A DNA stretch of 64,000 nucleotides, from positions 1,054,001-1,118,000 of the forward strand of contig NZ_CP071597.1 of NCBI RefSeq assembly GCF_017357405.1, in the 5' to 3' direction. Numbering within the stretch: the first letter of the stretch is position 1; each line of letters opens with the position of its first letter. Both the position numbers and the translations under genes were made by a program. The notes under the pieces were generated by a model, which was given only the letters and a program-made list of their open reading frames with translations, was not told the DNA's origin and ran no database searches. The DNA comes from Halomontanus rarus (GTDB lineage Archaea; Halobacteriota; Halobacteria; Halobacteriales; Natrialbaceae). Positions 29,112-37,878 of the stretch are shown here, piece after piece.

Positions 29112-29419
29112 CTCCGTAACGTTCGGGGGTTGGAAACGCACCCATATAAGGGTTGATTCTTCGATTTTCGCCCGAATTCGACACCCTGCACGCCCATCGA
29201 CGCGGATACACGATCCGGAGAGTCAGTGAAACTGAGAGTTTTCTCGAGCGGTGGGGGGTGGTGTCGTGTCCGCGAGAAGCGAAGCCGAGAGAACCGATCG
29301 ACTCGAGCGCGGAAACCCGACTCGAGACGAGACGGGGGACGTGAGCGTCGGTCGGCGGAACACATCACGGAACGAAGAGGTATCGGGACCGTCGGCGAAC
29401 GCGACTGCGGTGGAACTGC
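29112..29419. other. 308-base region holding the nuo promoter
   Basis: Separates purE (its 3' end) from nuoA (its 5' end). The first 40 bases upstream of nuoA contain the promoter. The remainder has no coding bias; CTCGAG occurs three to four times. Confidence 0.5.
29141..29152 (-). promoter_or_regulatory. TATA-like box of the nuo operon
   Basis: On the minus strand, CTTATATGGG is centred about 35 bases before ATG 29111, predicting a short leader of about ten bases. Confidence 0.6.
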
Positions 29420-30055
29420 TCACTCTCGAGAGAACTCGAGTGTCCCGCCGTCGTGAAGGTCGCGAGAGACGGTGCCGACGTCCTCCTGGAGGGCGTCGTG
29501 GTAGGCGACCAGTCGATCTCGGATCTCCTCGTGCTCGCGCGCGAGAATCTGCGCCGCCGAGAGGGCGGCGTTGAACGACTTACCTGCGTCGACGGCGGTG
29601 ATCGGCGCACCCGTCGGCATGCCGATGACGCTGTCGACGGACTTCTCCTGAACGGGGACGCCGATCACGGGCAGCGGGTAGGCGATCGAGGCGGTCATGT
29701 TCGGCAGATCCGCGGACTTCCCGCCCGCGCCCGCGATGATGACGTCGATTCCCCGGGCTTCAGCTGTCTCGGCGTAGGCGTACATCAGGTCCGGCGTCCG
29801 ATGGGCGGAGGTGACGTAGGTCTCGAAGGAGAATCGCGATTCGGGCGGGGTCTCGAAGTCGGTCTGCTCTTCGAATCCCAACTCTTCGACGAACGCGTCG
29901 TAGGCTCCCGGTCGACGGCCGCCGGTCATCATCGTCTCGAGGTCGGAGTCGCTGCCCATCACGATCCCCACGTCGGGCGTCTGTTCGCTGGGGCGGTCCT
30001 GTTCGGCTTCGCGGTGCAATCGATCGACGAGTTCGGTGACGGAATCGGCGGTCAT
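29420..30055 (-). CDS. purE: N5-carboxyaminoimidazole ribonucleotide mutase
   Basis: Second half of the two-step carboxylation in purine synthesis, acting on the product of PurK. 211 aa from ATG 30055. Motifs: VGIVMGSDSDLETM near 30, SAHRTPDLMYAYAE near 90, IAGAGGKSADLPNM near 115. Longer than bacterial PurE (about 165 aa) owing to a hydrophilic N-terminus and a short insert after GSDSD. Downstream of purK by 103 bases; a longer frame through the gap is rejected. Confidence 0.93.
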   Translation of the reverse strand: MTADSVTELVDRLHREAEQDRPSEQTPDVGIVMGSDSDLETMMTGGRRPGAYDAFVEELGFEEQTDFETPPESRFSFETYVTSAHRTPDLMYAYAETAEARGIDVIIAGAGGKSADLPNMTASIAYPLPVIGVPVQEKSVDSVIGMPTGAPITAVDAGKSFNAALSAAQILAREHEEIRDRLVAYHDALQEDVGTVSRDLHDGGTLEFSRE

Positions 30056-30158
30056 GGTTTCGGGTTGCTCGCCGGATGCCAAGAAATGGACGGATTCGAC
30101 GCGAAAAGAGTCGCAACCGAGAGCTCCTCCGAATGCGGTCACGAAACCGGGACGAGGC

Positions 30159-31322
30159 TCACTCGAACGTAACCGCGTCCCGGAGCTTGCGCGCCGTCGC
30201 CAGCAACTCCTCGCGGTCGTCGATGCCGACGCCGTCGCCGGACACCGTGACGTGGCCCATCTTTCGCAGCGGCCGCGCCTCGCGCTTGCCGTACCAGTGG
30301 AGGTGTGCGCCGGGCGTCTCGAGGAGTCGGTCGACGTTCGCGAGTTCCGCCTCCCGAGGTTCGTCGACGTCGCCGAGGAGGTTCGTCGAGACGGTCGGAC
30401 TCCGCAGTGCGGTCGACCCGAGCGGCAAGCCGAGGACCGCACGGGCGTGCTGTTCGAACTGCGAGGACTGGGCGCCCTCGATGGTCCAGTGGCCCGAGTT
30501 GTGCGGACGAGGGGCGATCTCGTTGAGGAGGATCTCCCCTTCGCTCGTTTCGAACAACTCGATCCCGTACACGCCGCGCCCGTGCATCACCTCGAGGACG
30601 TCAGCCGCCACGTCTCGAGCGGATTCGAGGACATCCTCGCTCGAGCGGGCGGGAACGACGGTCTCCCGGAGGATCTCTTCCTCGTGAACGTTCTCCCCGA
30701 CTGGGAAGGTCGCGACTTCGTCGTCGCCCTTGACGGCGATCACGGAGATCTCGCGCGCGAAGTCCACGAAGGACTCGACCATCGCCGGCCCGGCGACCGA
30801 CTCGAGGGCGTCCGCGGCGTCGGCGGCCGACTCGACGGGGACGTTCCCCCGGCCGTCGTAACCGCCGGTCCGCGCTTTGAGCATGACCGGCGCGCCGAAC
30901 TCGTCGATCGCCTCGCGGACGTCCTCGGCGTCGTCGACGGCCCGGAACGGCGGGACCGGAACGCCGGCCTCGCGAAGCCGGCGCTTCTGGACGAGTTTGT
31001 CGTGGATCGTCCGCAGCGTCTCGGGCCGGGGATGGACCGGCGTCCCCGTCTCCTCGCTCACCCGCTCGAGGAGGTCCTGATCGGCGAGTTCGATCTCGAA
31101 CGTGAGGACGTCGGCGTGCTCGGCGAGTTCCCGGATGCCGGCCTCGTCGTCGAAGTCGCCGACGAGCTGGTCGCGAGCGACGAGTGCAGCCGGGCAGTCC
31201 GGCGTCGGATCGAGGACGATCACCTCGATGCCGAGCGGGGCCGCCGCCTCGGCGAGCATTCGTCCGAGCTGTCCCCCACCGACCACGCCGAGGGTCGGTC
31301 CCGGCGTCTGGAGCGTCGTCAT
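30159..31322 (-). CDS. purK: N5-carboxyaminoimidazole ribonucleotide synthase
   Basis: ATP-grasp ligase that carboxylates aminoimidazole ribonucleotide with bicarbonate. 387 aa. N-terminal nucleotide fold LGVVGGGQLGRMLAEAA at 11-27. ATP-grasp core near 105-290, with LKARTGGYDGRGN near 150 and NEIAPRPHNSGHWT near 265. A TATA-like TTAAG element lies about 28 bases upstream. The long open frame on the other registers across this gene is a GC-bias shadow. Confidence 0.94.
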   Translation of the reverse strand: MTTLQTPGPTLGVVGGGQLGRMLAEAAAPLGIEVIVLDPTPDCPAALVARDQLVGDFDDEAGIRELAEHADVLTFEIELADQDLLERVSEETGTPVHPRPETLRTIHDKLVQKRRLREAGVPVPPFRAVDDAEDVREAIDEFGAPVMLKARTGGYDGRGNVPVESAADAADALESVAGPAMVESFVDFAREISVIAVKGDDEVATFPVGENVHEEEILRETVVPARSSEDVLESARDVAADVLEVMHGRGVYGIELFETSEGEILLNEIAPRPHNSGHWTIEGAQSSQFEQHARAVLGLPLGSTALRSPTVSTNLLGDVDEPREAELANVDRLLETPGAHLHWYGKREARPLRKMGHVTVSGDGVGIDDREELLATARKLRDAVTFE

Positions 31323-31344
31323 CGGTCGGCGGTTGTCCGTACCG

Positions 31345-31357
31345 GCGCTTAAGGATT
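31345..31357 (-). promoter_or_regulatory. TATA-like box of purK-purE
   Basis: AATCCTTAAGCGC on the minus strand is centred about 29 bases before ATG 31322. Confidence 0.5.
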
Positions 31358-31451
31358 CTCAATCGGTATCGACGGCGGCCGCACTCGAGCGAGCTGTTCG
31401 TCAGTCGGACGGTCGTCGAAGGCGCTTGGAAGTCTCGAGCGGAGGGTCCAA

Positions 31452-33461
31452 TCAGGACGGCGAGTCGGATTCGAGGGCCTCGAGCGCGTCGGCTCGGACG
31501 TAGAAGACGGTCTCGTCGCCCGGACTTCGCATCTCGTGGACGACCTTGACGTACTCGCCGGTACGCCGGTCGACGAGTTCCTCGTTGTTCACCCCGTCGT
31601 GTTCCTCGTGGGTGATCACCACGGCCGGCGATTCGGTGCGCAGCAGTTCGTCGAGTTCGTCCTCGTCGTGGGCGCTCAACCGCTCGGCCCCGGCGCGTTC
31701 CATGTACCAGGGGAGGGGGAGGCGTCGATACCAGTTCCCGTTGTCTTCGAGGCGTTCTCTGTGTCCGTCTTCGTTTTCGGTCCAGCGATCGGCGACCGGC
31801 GGTCGATACGCCGCGCTCTCGTTGTCGATCGCGTATTCCTCGGCGAAGTAGAGGACGGGGTCGTCGGTCGTCGAGACGACCGACTCGACGTCCGCGAGCG
31901 TCTCGCGGACGTCCTGATTCGGCTGGGCGTACTGAACGATGTGGTCTTCTCCCGATTCTCGCGTGTTCCCCGGATCGAACGCCGTCCCGCCGGCGATCGC
32001 GAGCATCGACACGAGAAGGATCGCCGCGATAGTCACCGAAAGAACGGCGTCGACGCTCCGACTGCGTCGACCGTCGCGAACGTCGTCGATCGACTCGAGC
32101 CCCCGTGCGAGAACCCAGGCGAGTGCGACGCCGGCGGGGAACGCGAGCGGGACGAGCGCGTGGACGAGCGCCCACGTCGCCCAGATGTCCATTCCGAGGG
32201 CGTAGCCGGGGACGCTCACGAGTCCCCAGTACCCGAAGAATAGCACGATCGAACGCGGTCGATCGGCGAGATAGCGTTCGCCGACGATCCCGGCGACGGC
32301 GAAGACGGACAGCGCGGGCGCGTACGCCGCGAGTGCCCGGCCGAACCGCCCGACGTAGTCCTGTAACCGGTCGATGACCGAATCGTACCCCTCGTCGTCG
32401 GCACTCTTGTCGCCCCAGTCCGTGATCCCCTCCCAGAAGTCGGCGAACGCCTGATCTGCGACCGCCGGAAACAGATCCGGCCGCGACGAGAGTCGCTCGA
32501 AGCCGACGCCGGTCCCGCCCGTTCGGGGCGCGTAGAAGTAGATCAGGATCAACGCCCCGAGTGCGACCGCGAACACGAGGTGGCCGGCGTAGTAGCCGAG
32601 GACGCGACCGAGATCGAGGTCTCGCGTGCGCTCGCGGACGTGATCGTATCGGTCGCGGAGGTACGCTCGAGTCGGCCGTCGAGCGTGCGGTCGGAACAGC
32701 GTCGTGTCGAGGACGAGCGCGCCGGCGCCGAGCCAGCAGAGGACGAAGACGATCGCGTTCTCCTTGGTCGTGAATCCGAGTGCCGCCAACGCGAACCCCG
32801 CGTAGAGGTATCGAACACGTCTGGTGTCGGCGAAGCGGACGAACATGCCGAGCGAGAACAGCATGAACGTCGCGACCAGCACGTCGTTTCGCATGAACCG
32901 CGAATAGTACAGCAGGATGGGATTGAACGCCAGAAACGCGCCGACGGCGACGACCTCGAGGTCCCGGAGGTGTTCGCGGAACAGCCACGGCGCGAGCGGA
33001 AGCAGGCCGCCGACGACGGCGACCACGAGTCGCATCGCGAAGTCGGTCGGCCCGAGCGCGGAGAAGACGACGTCGTTGACGTGTGGGAGGAACGGACCGT
33101 GGACGATCGGCCGGTACTCCCAGATTCCGGTTTCTGCGTACCGGAGGGTGTCGAATGCGACCCGACCTTCGTCCCAGTGGGCGACACGCTCGCCGAGGCT
33201 GACGATTCGCAACACCAGCGCGAGGGCCGTAATCCCGAGGAGGATCGGGAGCGTCTGTTCGCCGACCCGTTCGCGGAGTCGGGATCTATATTCGGGTTGG
33301 GGTCGGGCCGGAGCGGACGGATCGGCTGCCGATTCGGCGGCTGAGGACGGAGGTGACTGAGACGGAGAAGGCTCGGATCGCGGCCGAGATTGGGATGAGG
33401 TCGGTGGCGAGGACGAGGACTGAGAGGGGGGAGGGGCGGCAGACCGCTCGTCTCGATCCAT
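31452..33461 (-). CDS. Membrane glycosyltransferase-like protein, Agl23 (TIGR03663) type
   Basis: 669 aa from ATG 33461; the longer open frame to 33902 overlaps ribH and is rejected. N-terminal 75 residues are Ser/Pro/Gln low-complexity, then about 11-12 membrane helices and a C-terminal outside domain (from about 540). The first loop holds RVAHWDEGRVAFDT near 112, the Asp-Glu pattern of dolichol-phosphate-dependent (PMT/ArnT, GT-C) enzymes. Proteins of this architecture in haloarchaea are annotated as flippase-activity-associated Agl23 in N-glycosylation. No other agl genes are in the window, so the pathway role is inference. Confidence 0.85.
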   Translation of the reverse strand: MDRDERSAAPPPSQSSSSPPTSSQSRPRSEPSPSQSPPSSAAESAADPSAPARPQPEYRSRLRERVGEQTLPILLGITALALVLRIVSLGERVAHWDEGRVAFDTLRYAETGIWEYRPIVHGPFLPHVNDVVFSALGPTDFAMRLVVAVVGGLLPLAPWLFREHLRDLEVVAVGAFLAFNPILLYYSRFMRNDVLVATFMLFSLGMFVRFADTRRVRYLYAGFALAALGFTTKENAIVFVLCWLGAGALVLDTTLFRPHARRPTRAYLRDRYDHVRERTRDLDLGRVLGYYAGHLVFAVALGALILIYFYAPRTGGTGVGFERLSSRPDLFPAVADQAFADFWEGITDWGDKSADDEGYDSVIDRLQDYVGRFGRALAAYAPALSVFAVAGIVGERYLADRPRSIVLFFGYWGLVSVPGYALGMDIWATWALVHALVPLAFPAGVALAWVLARGLESIDDVRDGRRSRSVDAVLSVTIAAILLVSMLAIAGGTAFDPGNTRESGEDHIVQYAQPNQDVRETLADVESVVSTTDDPVLYFAEEYAIDNESAAYRPPVADRWTENEDGHRERLEDNGNWYRRLPLPWYMERAGAERLSAHDEDELDELLRTESPAVVITHEEHDGVNNEELVDRRTGEYVKVVHEMRSPGDETVFYVRADALEALESDSPS

Positions 33462-33677
33462 TACTCGCCACTTACCGTAGAGGGTCAAACGCTTTTTGTT
33501 CCGATCCGGCCCGTCGCGGCTGGAACCCGGTGGCGACAGTCGAGTTCGGGTTCGGTTTCGACACGGTGATCGGTCCGAACGCTCGGACGAAGTCGAAATC
33601 GAAACGTGCTCGGCGACCGGCCGCAATAGTCGCCACATAGCGGTACCTCTTTGAATCCCCCTCACCACCGCTCGCGT

Positions 33678-34115
33678 ATGCCCACGCTCGGACTGGTGGT
33701 CGCACAGTTCAACCGTCCGATCACCGAGCAGATGGAAGCGCAGGCACTCGAGGCCGCCGACGACGCCGGTGCGGACGTCTTCGACGTCGTTCGCGTCCCC
33801 GGCGCGTACGACGCGCCGCTGGCGGCCGATCGACTCGCACGCCGCGAAGCGGTCGACGCCGTCGCCGTCCTCGGGAGCGTGATCACCGGCGACACCGACC
33901 ACGACCAGGTGATCACCGACGCCACCGCCCAGCGCCTCTCCGACGTGAGTCTCGAGCGTGACACTCCCGTCACCCTCGGCGTGACCGGCCCCGGCATGTC
34001 CGCCGCGGAGGCCCGCGAACGCGTCGAAAACGCCGCGAAAGCGGTCGACGGTGCACTCGAGTTACTCGAGGAATTACCGGCAGCGGAGCCCGACGGCGAT
34101 GCAGCCGGTGCGTAA
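33678..34115 (+). CDS. ribH: 6,7-dimethyl-8-ribityllumazine synthase
   Basis: Penultimate step of riboflavin synthesis. 145 aa from ATG 33678 (upstream frame to 33651 rejected). Motifs: LVVAQFNRPITEQM at 5-18, VPGAYDAPLAADRLA near 46, LGSVITGDTDHDQVI near 68, and PVTLGVTGPGMSAAEAR near 105. Lies 30 bases before the aminotransferase gene and may be co-transcribed with it. FAD synthase (ribL) is 3.5 kb away on the other strand. Confidence 0.93.
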   Translation: MPTLGLVVAQFNRPITEQMEAQALEAADDAGADVFDVVRVPGAYDAPLAADRLARREAVDAVAVLGSVITGDTDHDQVITDATAQRLSDVSLERDTPVTLGVTGPGMSAAEARERVENAAKAVDGALELLEELPAAEPDGDAAGA

Positions 34116-34145
34116 TCGACGAGACAACCACTCCAAGTACCTACC

Positions 34146-35294
34146 ATGACCATGGACTTCACCGACCGCGTCACCAGTGTCGAACCGTCAGCAACCCTCG
34201 CCATCTCGGCGCTTTCGAAGGAACTCTCCGCCGCCGGCGCGGATATCATCGACCTGAGCGTCGGCGAACCCGACTTCCCGACCCCGGAAAACATCTCGCA
34301 GGCGGCCAAGGACGCGATGGACGCCGGTCACACCGGCTACGCCAGCGCGAAGGGGGTTCCCGAACTTCGGGAGGCCGTCGCCGAAAAACTTCAGGCGGAC
34401 GGCCTCGAGCACGGCCCCGAGAACGTCATCGTCACGCCCGGCGCGAAGCAGGCGCTGTACGAGATCGTCCAGTCGCTGATCCAGGAGGGCGACGAGGTCG
34501 CCCTGCTCGACCCCGCCTGGGTCTCCTACGAGGCGATGGTCGAGATGGCCGGCGGCTCGCTCTCCCGGGTCGACCTCTCGCCGTACGACTTCCAGCTCGA
34601 GCCCGGTCTCGACGACCTCGCCGAGGCCGTCTCGGACGACACCGAACTCCTGATCGTCAACTCGCCGTCGAACCCCACCGGTGCCGTGTACTCCGACGCC
34701 GCACTCGAGGGCGTCCGTGACCTGGCAGTCGAACACGACATCACCGTCATCTCGGACGAGATCTACAAGGAGATTACCTACGGCGTCGAACCGACGAGTC
34801 TGGGGACCCTCGAGGGGATGGCCGAGCGCACCGTCACCGTCAACGGCTTCTCGAAGGCCTACTCGATGACCGGCTGGCGACTGGGCTACTTCGCCGGACC
34901 CGAGGAACTGGTCGAACAGGCGGGGAAACTCCACAGCCACTCGGTCTCCTCGGCCGTGAACTTCGTCCAGCACGCGGGTATCGAGGCCCTCGAGAACACC
35001 GACGACGCCGTCGCGGAGATGGTCGAAGCCTTCGAGCAGCGCCGGGATCTGGTCGTCGACCTGCTCGCAGCAGAGGGCGTCGACGTCGCGGTTCCGGAGG
35101 GCGCGTTCTACATGATGTTGCCGGTCGACGAGGACGACCAGGCGTGGTGCGAAGGCGCGCTCGAGGACGCCCACGTCGCGGCGGTTCCCGGCAGCGCGTT
35201 CGGGACGCCCGGCTACGCGCGGATCTCCTACGCGGCCAGCGAGGAGCGCCTGCGTGAGGGCATCGAGCGGTTAGCCGAGGAAGGCTACTTGTAA
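34146..35294 (+). CDS. Pyridoxal-phosphate aminotransferase (aspartate-type)
   Basis: 382 aa, fold type I, class I/II. ATG at 34146 and 34152 are both possible. PLP-binding Lys in VNGFSKAYSMTGWRLGYFAG near 235; NSPSNPTGAVY near 170; VISDEIYKEI near 200; C-terminal Arg in YARISYAAS near 360. Sequence type matches aspartate aminotransferase Ib-like enzymes, though exact substrate is not readable. The diaminopimelate route elsewhere in the window needs an aminotransferase for N-succinyl-oxopimelate, and this gene is a candidate by default, not by linkage. Confidence 0.88.
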   Translation: MTMDFTDRVTSVEPSATLAISALSKELSAAGADIIDLSVGEPDFPTPENISQAAKDAMDAGHTGYASAKGVPELREAVAEKLQADGLEHGPENVIVTPGAKQALYEIVQSLIQEGDEVALLDPAWVSYEAMVEMAGGSLSRVDLSPYDFQLEPGLDDLAEAVSDDTELLIVNSPSNPTGAVYSDAALEGVRDLAVEHDITVISDEIYKEITYGVEPTSLGTLEGMAERTVTVNGFSKAYSMTGWRLGYFAGPEELVEQAGKLHSHSVSSAVNFVQHAGIEALENTDDAVAEMVEAFEQRRDLVVDLLAAEGVDVAVPEGAFYMMLPVDEDDQAWCEGALEDAHVAAVPGSAFGTPGYARISYAASEERLREGIERLAEEGYL

Positions 35295-35411
35295 TCGGTC
35301 CCGCCGAAGACGAAGAAGCCGATCGGTCTCGCGACACTTCGTCGAGATCCTCTTTCTCAGACCCTATTTTCCGTGAAACGGTTGCGTTGTGAGGACGCCA
35401 ACTGCTCGCTC

Positions 35412-35435
35412 GTGTGTCTAACAGTGTGTCTGACA
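35412..35435. repeat. Tandem 12-mer GTGTGTCTRACA x2
   Basis: GTGTGTCTAACA is followed directly by GTGTGTCTGACA (one mismatch), 95 bases upstream of the lipoprotein GTG start. Could be an operator pair or slippage product. Confidence 0.6.
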
Positions 35436-35529
35436 GATACAGAGCATGATGAGAGAGAACGCAAAAATAAGGGGGAGTGAAAACCAATCAGCAGTTGAAA
35501 TTTATGTCAGTAGTGCCCCAACTAACGTT

Positions 35530-36081
35530 GTGAAGCGAAGGAAGTTGATTGGCGTACTCGCCGGAACGGTAACTACCGTCCTCGCTGGCTGCGCTAGTGA
35601 TGGAGACGAACCGTTCAAACCGGATATTTCCGAGACAGTTCGGCTTGGGACCGCAGAGTCCATCTCGTTGGATCGGAAGATGGAGCTCTCGACTCAGAGT
35701 TCGAAGGACTTCGAAGAGGAGGCAACGGTACGGGCAAATGTGCAGGTCCACGACTATATCGGCGCAGAGTTAGGGGAACAGGAGTTGATTGGAGCGGGAG
35801 TGTCCCTCGGGATCGATTACGTCTCCGTCGACGAGATCGAAGACGAAGTGGACGAGGATGAATTCGAACGGGCAAAACCACTGGCGACGGTCGTGAACCA
35901 ACGATACGTCTACGACGAAGGCGGTGACCTCGTTACGCAACCGGACCCGGTAAAGCTTGACACTTTACGCTCACAGCTTCCGCGAACAGTTACTGTGACT
36001 GTCGCATCCGAATCGGACGAGTACACTGCCGTTCTTCCGGTCGTCGTTCATCGGTACTGGGTCCGCCAGAGTGAAGACTAG
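35530..36081 (+). CDS. Putative secreted lipoprotein, unknown function
   Basis: 183 aa if translation begins at GTG 35530 (reads VKRRKLIGVLAGTVTT, a twin-Arg-like signal with lipobox LAGC ending at Cys about 20). An ATG at 35446 is in frame but would place 28 unrelated residues before the signal peptide. The mature part is hydrophilic and acidic, with a cluster DEIEDEVDEDEFE, and no recognised domain. A/T-rich codon use differs from neighbours. It stands alone between the aminotransferase and a methyltransferase gene. Confidence 0.7.
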   Translation: MKRRKLIGVLAGTVTTVLAGCASDGDEPFKPDISETVRLGTAESISLDRKMELSTQSSKDFEEEATVRANVQVHDYIGAELGEQELIGAGVSLGIDYVSVDEIEDEVDEDEFERAKPLATVVNQRYVYDEGGDLVTQPDPVKLDTLRSQLPRTVTVTVASESDEYTAVLPVVVHRYWVRQSED

Positions 36082-36355
36082 CCGGAATTGGCACTATCGT
36101 AACATATGGCCTGACGGATATCGAGACGGATACCGAAAACACCACTCGTTACGTCAGTAACTCCGTCACCCATACTACGCAGTTGTGCCGTTACCTGTCT
36201 CTCGAGGTCGGTTTTCAGCGGATACGCTCACCGATGTAATTCGATCGCTTCTCCCGGTTACTGGCGAGTCGGTAGACGACTGTGTCAGCCACCCATTCAT
36301 CAAAAATTATGTGGGTCTAACTAACGTTGAAGTACTGTCGTTTAGTTGACTTCGT

Positions 36356-36982
36356 ATGGACGAGCGTCAGGCCGTGCAGACCGCCTACGACGAGATAGCC
36401 GACCACTTCGCCGACGCGACGACGGACGAATCGACATCCGAACGGGCTCAGTCGAGACCGGTCCCTGTCGAACGCTTCTGCGAGGCTCTCGAGACCGACG
36501 ACGACGTGCTCGCGGCCGGCTGTGGCGGGGGTGACGCCGCTCTCGAGGCGGCCGGCAAAACCGGCGTCGGCCTCGACTTCTCCCGCGAGCAACTCGCTCG
36601 AGCGCGAACGAACGTCCCGGCGGCACTCGTGCAAGGGGACATGACCGCGCTTCCGTTCGCCGCGGACTCCTTCGACGCCGTCGCCGCGCTCTACTCGCTG
36701 ATCCACGTTCCCGTCGACGAGCACCGAACCGTCCTCGCGGAGTTCGCGCGGGTCCTTCGCCCCGGCGGAACGCTGTTAGTCACTGAGGGCGGCGTCGAGT
36801 GGACCGGATCCAACCCCGATTGGCTGGACAGCGGGACCGAGATGCGCTGGTCGATGGCCGGCCCCGACGCGACTCACGAGGATCTCGAGGCCTGCGGGTT
36901 CGACGTCCGAGGAGTCTGGAACGTTCCGGACCCGACGACGGAGGACGGCGAAAAACCGTTCTTCCTCGCCGATCTCCTCTGA
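36356..36982 (+). CDS. Class I SAM-dependent methyltransferase
   Basis: 208 aa. SAM-binding motif I VLAAGCGGGDAALEAA near 50-65, acidic loop GLDFSREQL near 72, motif II-like DSFDAVAALYSLIHV near 108-122, and LRPGGTLLVTEGG near 140 (post-motif III). This matches the UbiE/Coq5-like methyltransferase_11 group. Substrate unknown. Neighbours do not identify it. Confidence 0.85.
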   Translation: MDERQAVQTAYDEIADHFADATTDESTSERAQSRPVPVERFCEALETDDDVLAAGCGGGDAALEAAGKTGVGLDFSREQLARARTNVPAALVQGDMTALPFAADSFDAVAALYSLIHVPVDEHRTVLAEFARVLRPGGTLLVTEGGVEWTGSNPDWLDSGTEMRWSMAGPDATHEDLEACGFDVRGVWNVPDPTTEDGEKPFFLADLL

Positions 36983-37352
36983 CTTCTCGCGTGGTCTCTG
37001 CCCGTGTTCGGCGTCGTGAAACGAACGACGAGCCGGGTTCTACGTAGAACCTCTCGAGCGCCGGGCGCTTCGCGACTGATCGAGAACCGGTGGTGGTCGA
37101 ACGCCTCGAGGCGCTCCACTACATCGCCGATCGATTTCGTGGAGGTCCGTGGCAGGAACTCCGTCTGGCCTCGATCGTCTGTTCCGTCTCGAGGTCAGAT
37201 CGGGACACGCGAGCGGATCGATCGTCTCGGTTGGGAGCCGTGCGAACTCGAGTCGGTCTCGAGGGTGGCAGAGGACACGATTCGAACTCGGTCAGGAGGC
37301 ACGAAAAGACTGCGTATCGACTGTCACCACGACCCGCTCGAGAGTTCCCCAC
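36983..37352. other. 370-base convergent gap dense in CTCGAG
   Basis: Between the 3' ends of the methyltransferase and ribL genes. No credible coding frame. It contains CTCGAG seven times and a perfect 16-bp palindrome at 37036-37051. A GATTCGAACTC segment near 37281 resembles a tRNA T-arm on the minus strand but does not pair properly. Confidence 0.6.
37036..37051. repeat. Perfect 16-bp palindrome
   Basis: GGTTCTACGTAGAACC is self-complementary without a loop, 54 bases past the methyltransferase stop. It may be a dimeric regulator site or part of a terminator. Confidence 0.7.
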
Positions 37353-37790
37353 TCACCCGCGACGCTCGAGTACGCGATCGATGATCAGTCGCGTCGAGAG
37401 TAACTCCTCGTCGTAGCGCGGTTCGCGCCCGCTCGCGCGAACGACCTCGCAGTCGACGCCGCGTCGGGCGAGCTCGGCTTCGATCGCCGCCGTGTCGTGG
37501 TGCTGGTCGTGGCCGAGGACGATCACGTCGGGCTCGAGTTCCTCGATCGGAACGAAGATGTCCTCCTCGTGACCCAGAATCGCCTCGTCGACCGTCTCGA
37601 GGGCGGCGACGACGTCCCGGCGCTGTTCGGCGGCGCAGATGGGGGCGTCCTTGTGGTCGACGTTACTCTTGCGGGCGACGATTACGCAGAGTTCCTCGCC
37701 CATCGCGGCAGCCTCCTCCAGATAGTGGATGTGACCGGGGTGGAGGAGATCGAAGGTTCCCTGTGCGATAACGGTGTTGTGCTGGGTCAT
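37353..37790 (-). CDS. ribL: Archaeal FAD synthase
   Basis: Cytidylyltransferase-fold enzyme that adenylates FMN to FAD. 145 aa from ATG 37790. HxGH motif in [17 protein letters not shown] at 12-28; the distal ISSTR-like motif reads LLSTRLI near 133. [10 protein letters not shown] and [11 protein letters not shown] fit the archaeal RibL group rather than glycerol-3-phosphate cytidylyltransferase. Downstream of the JAMM gene by 88 bases and possibly co-transcribed. Confidence 0.88.
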   Translation of the reverse strand: MTQHNTVIAQGTFDLLHPGHIHYLEEAAAMGEELCVIVARKSNVDHKDAPICAAEQRRDVVAALETVDEAILGHEEDIFVPIEELEPDVIVLGHDQHHDTAAIEAELARRGVDCEVVRASGREPRYDEELLSTRLIIDRVLERRG

Positions 37791-37878
37791 GTGGTCTCGT
37801 ACGTGTGCTCGAGTACCGTGCAATGATGCATCGTCTCTGTTCTCGTCGGTCGTCGCGTTATAGCTACTCGATTCATCG

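Larger units (their letters stand above)
35295..36355. other. Lower-GC patch around a lipoprotein gene
   Basis: Compared with the rest of the window this kilobase is visibly richer in A/T, including runs such as GCAAAAATAA near 35461 and CAAAAATTAT at 36301. It contains one short gene (35530-36081), a 12-base tandem repeat at 35412-35435, an inverted repeat GTTAC-GTCA-GTAAC at 36148-36161, and AACTAACGTTG at both 35520-35530 and 36319-36329. A small acquired segment is possible. Confidence 0.5.

Noticed and set aside
30601..32988. 795-codon minus-strand frame through purK and the Agl23-like gene
   Set aside because: Almost entirely Arg, Gly and Pro; a shadow of two well-supported genes in another frame.
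33462..33677. Possible FMN riboswitch before ribH
   Set aside because: The region is short and shows none of the conserved RFN-element helices; archaeal ribH genes rarely use one.
33462..33902. N-terminal extension of the Agl23-like protein
   Set aside because: Would overlap ribH on the other strand and lacks any hydrophobic or conserved content; ATG 33461 is adequate.
37262..37300. tRNA-like T-arm on the minus strand near GATTCGAACTC
   Set aside because: The flanking stem does not pair and no D-arm, anticodon arm or acceptor can be built around it.
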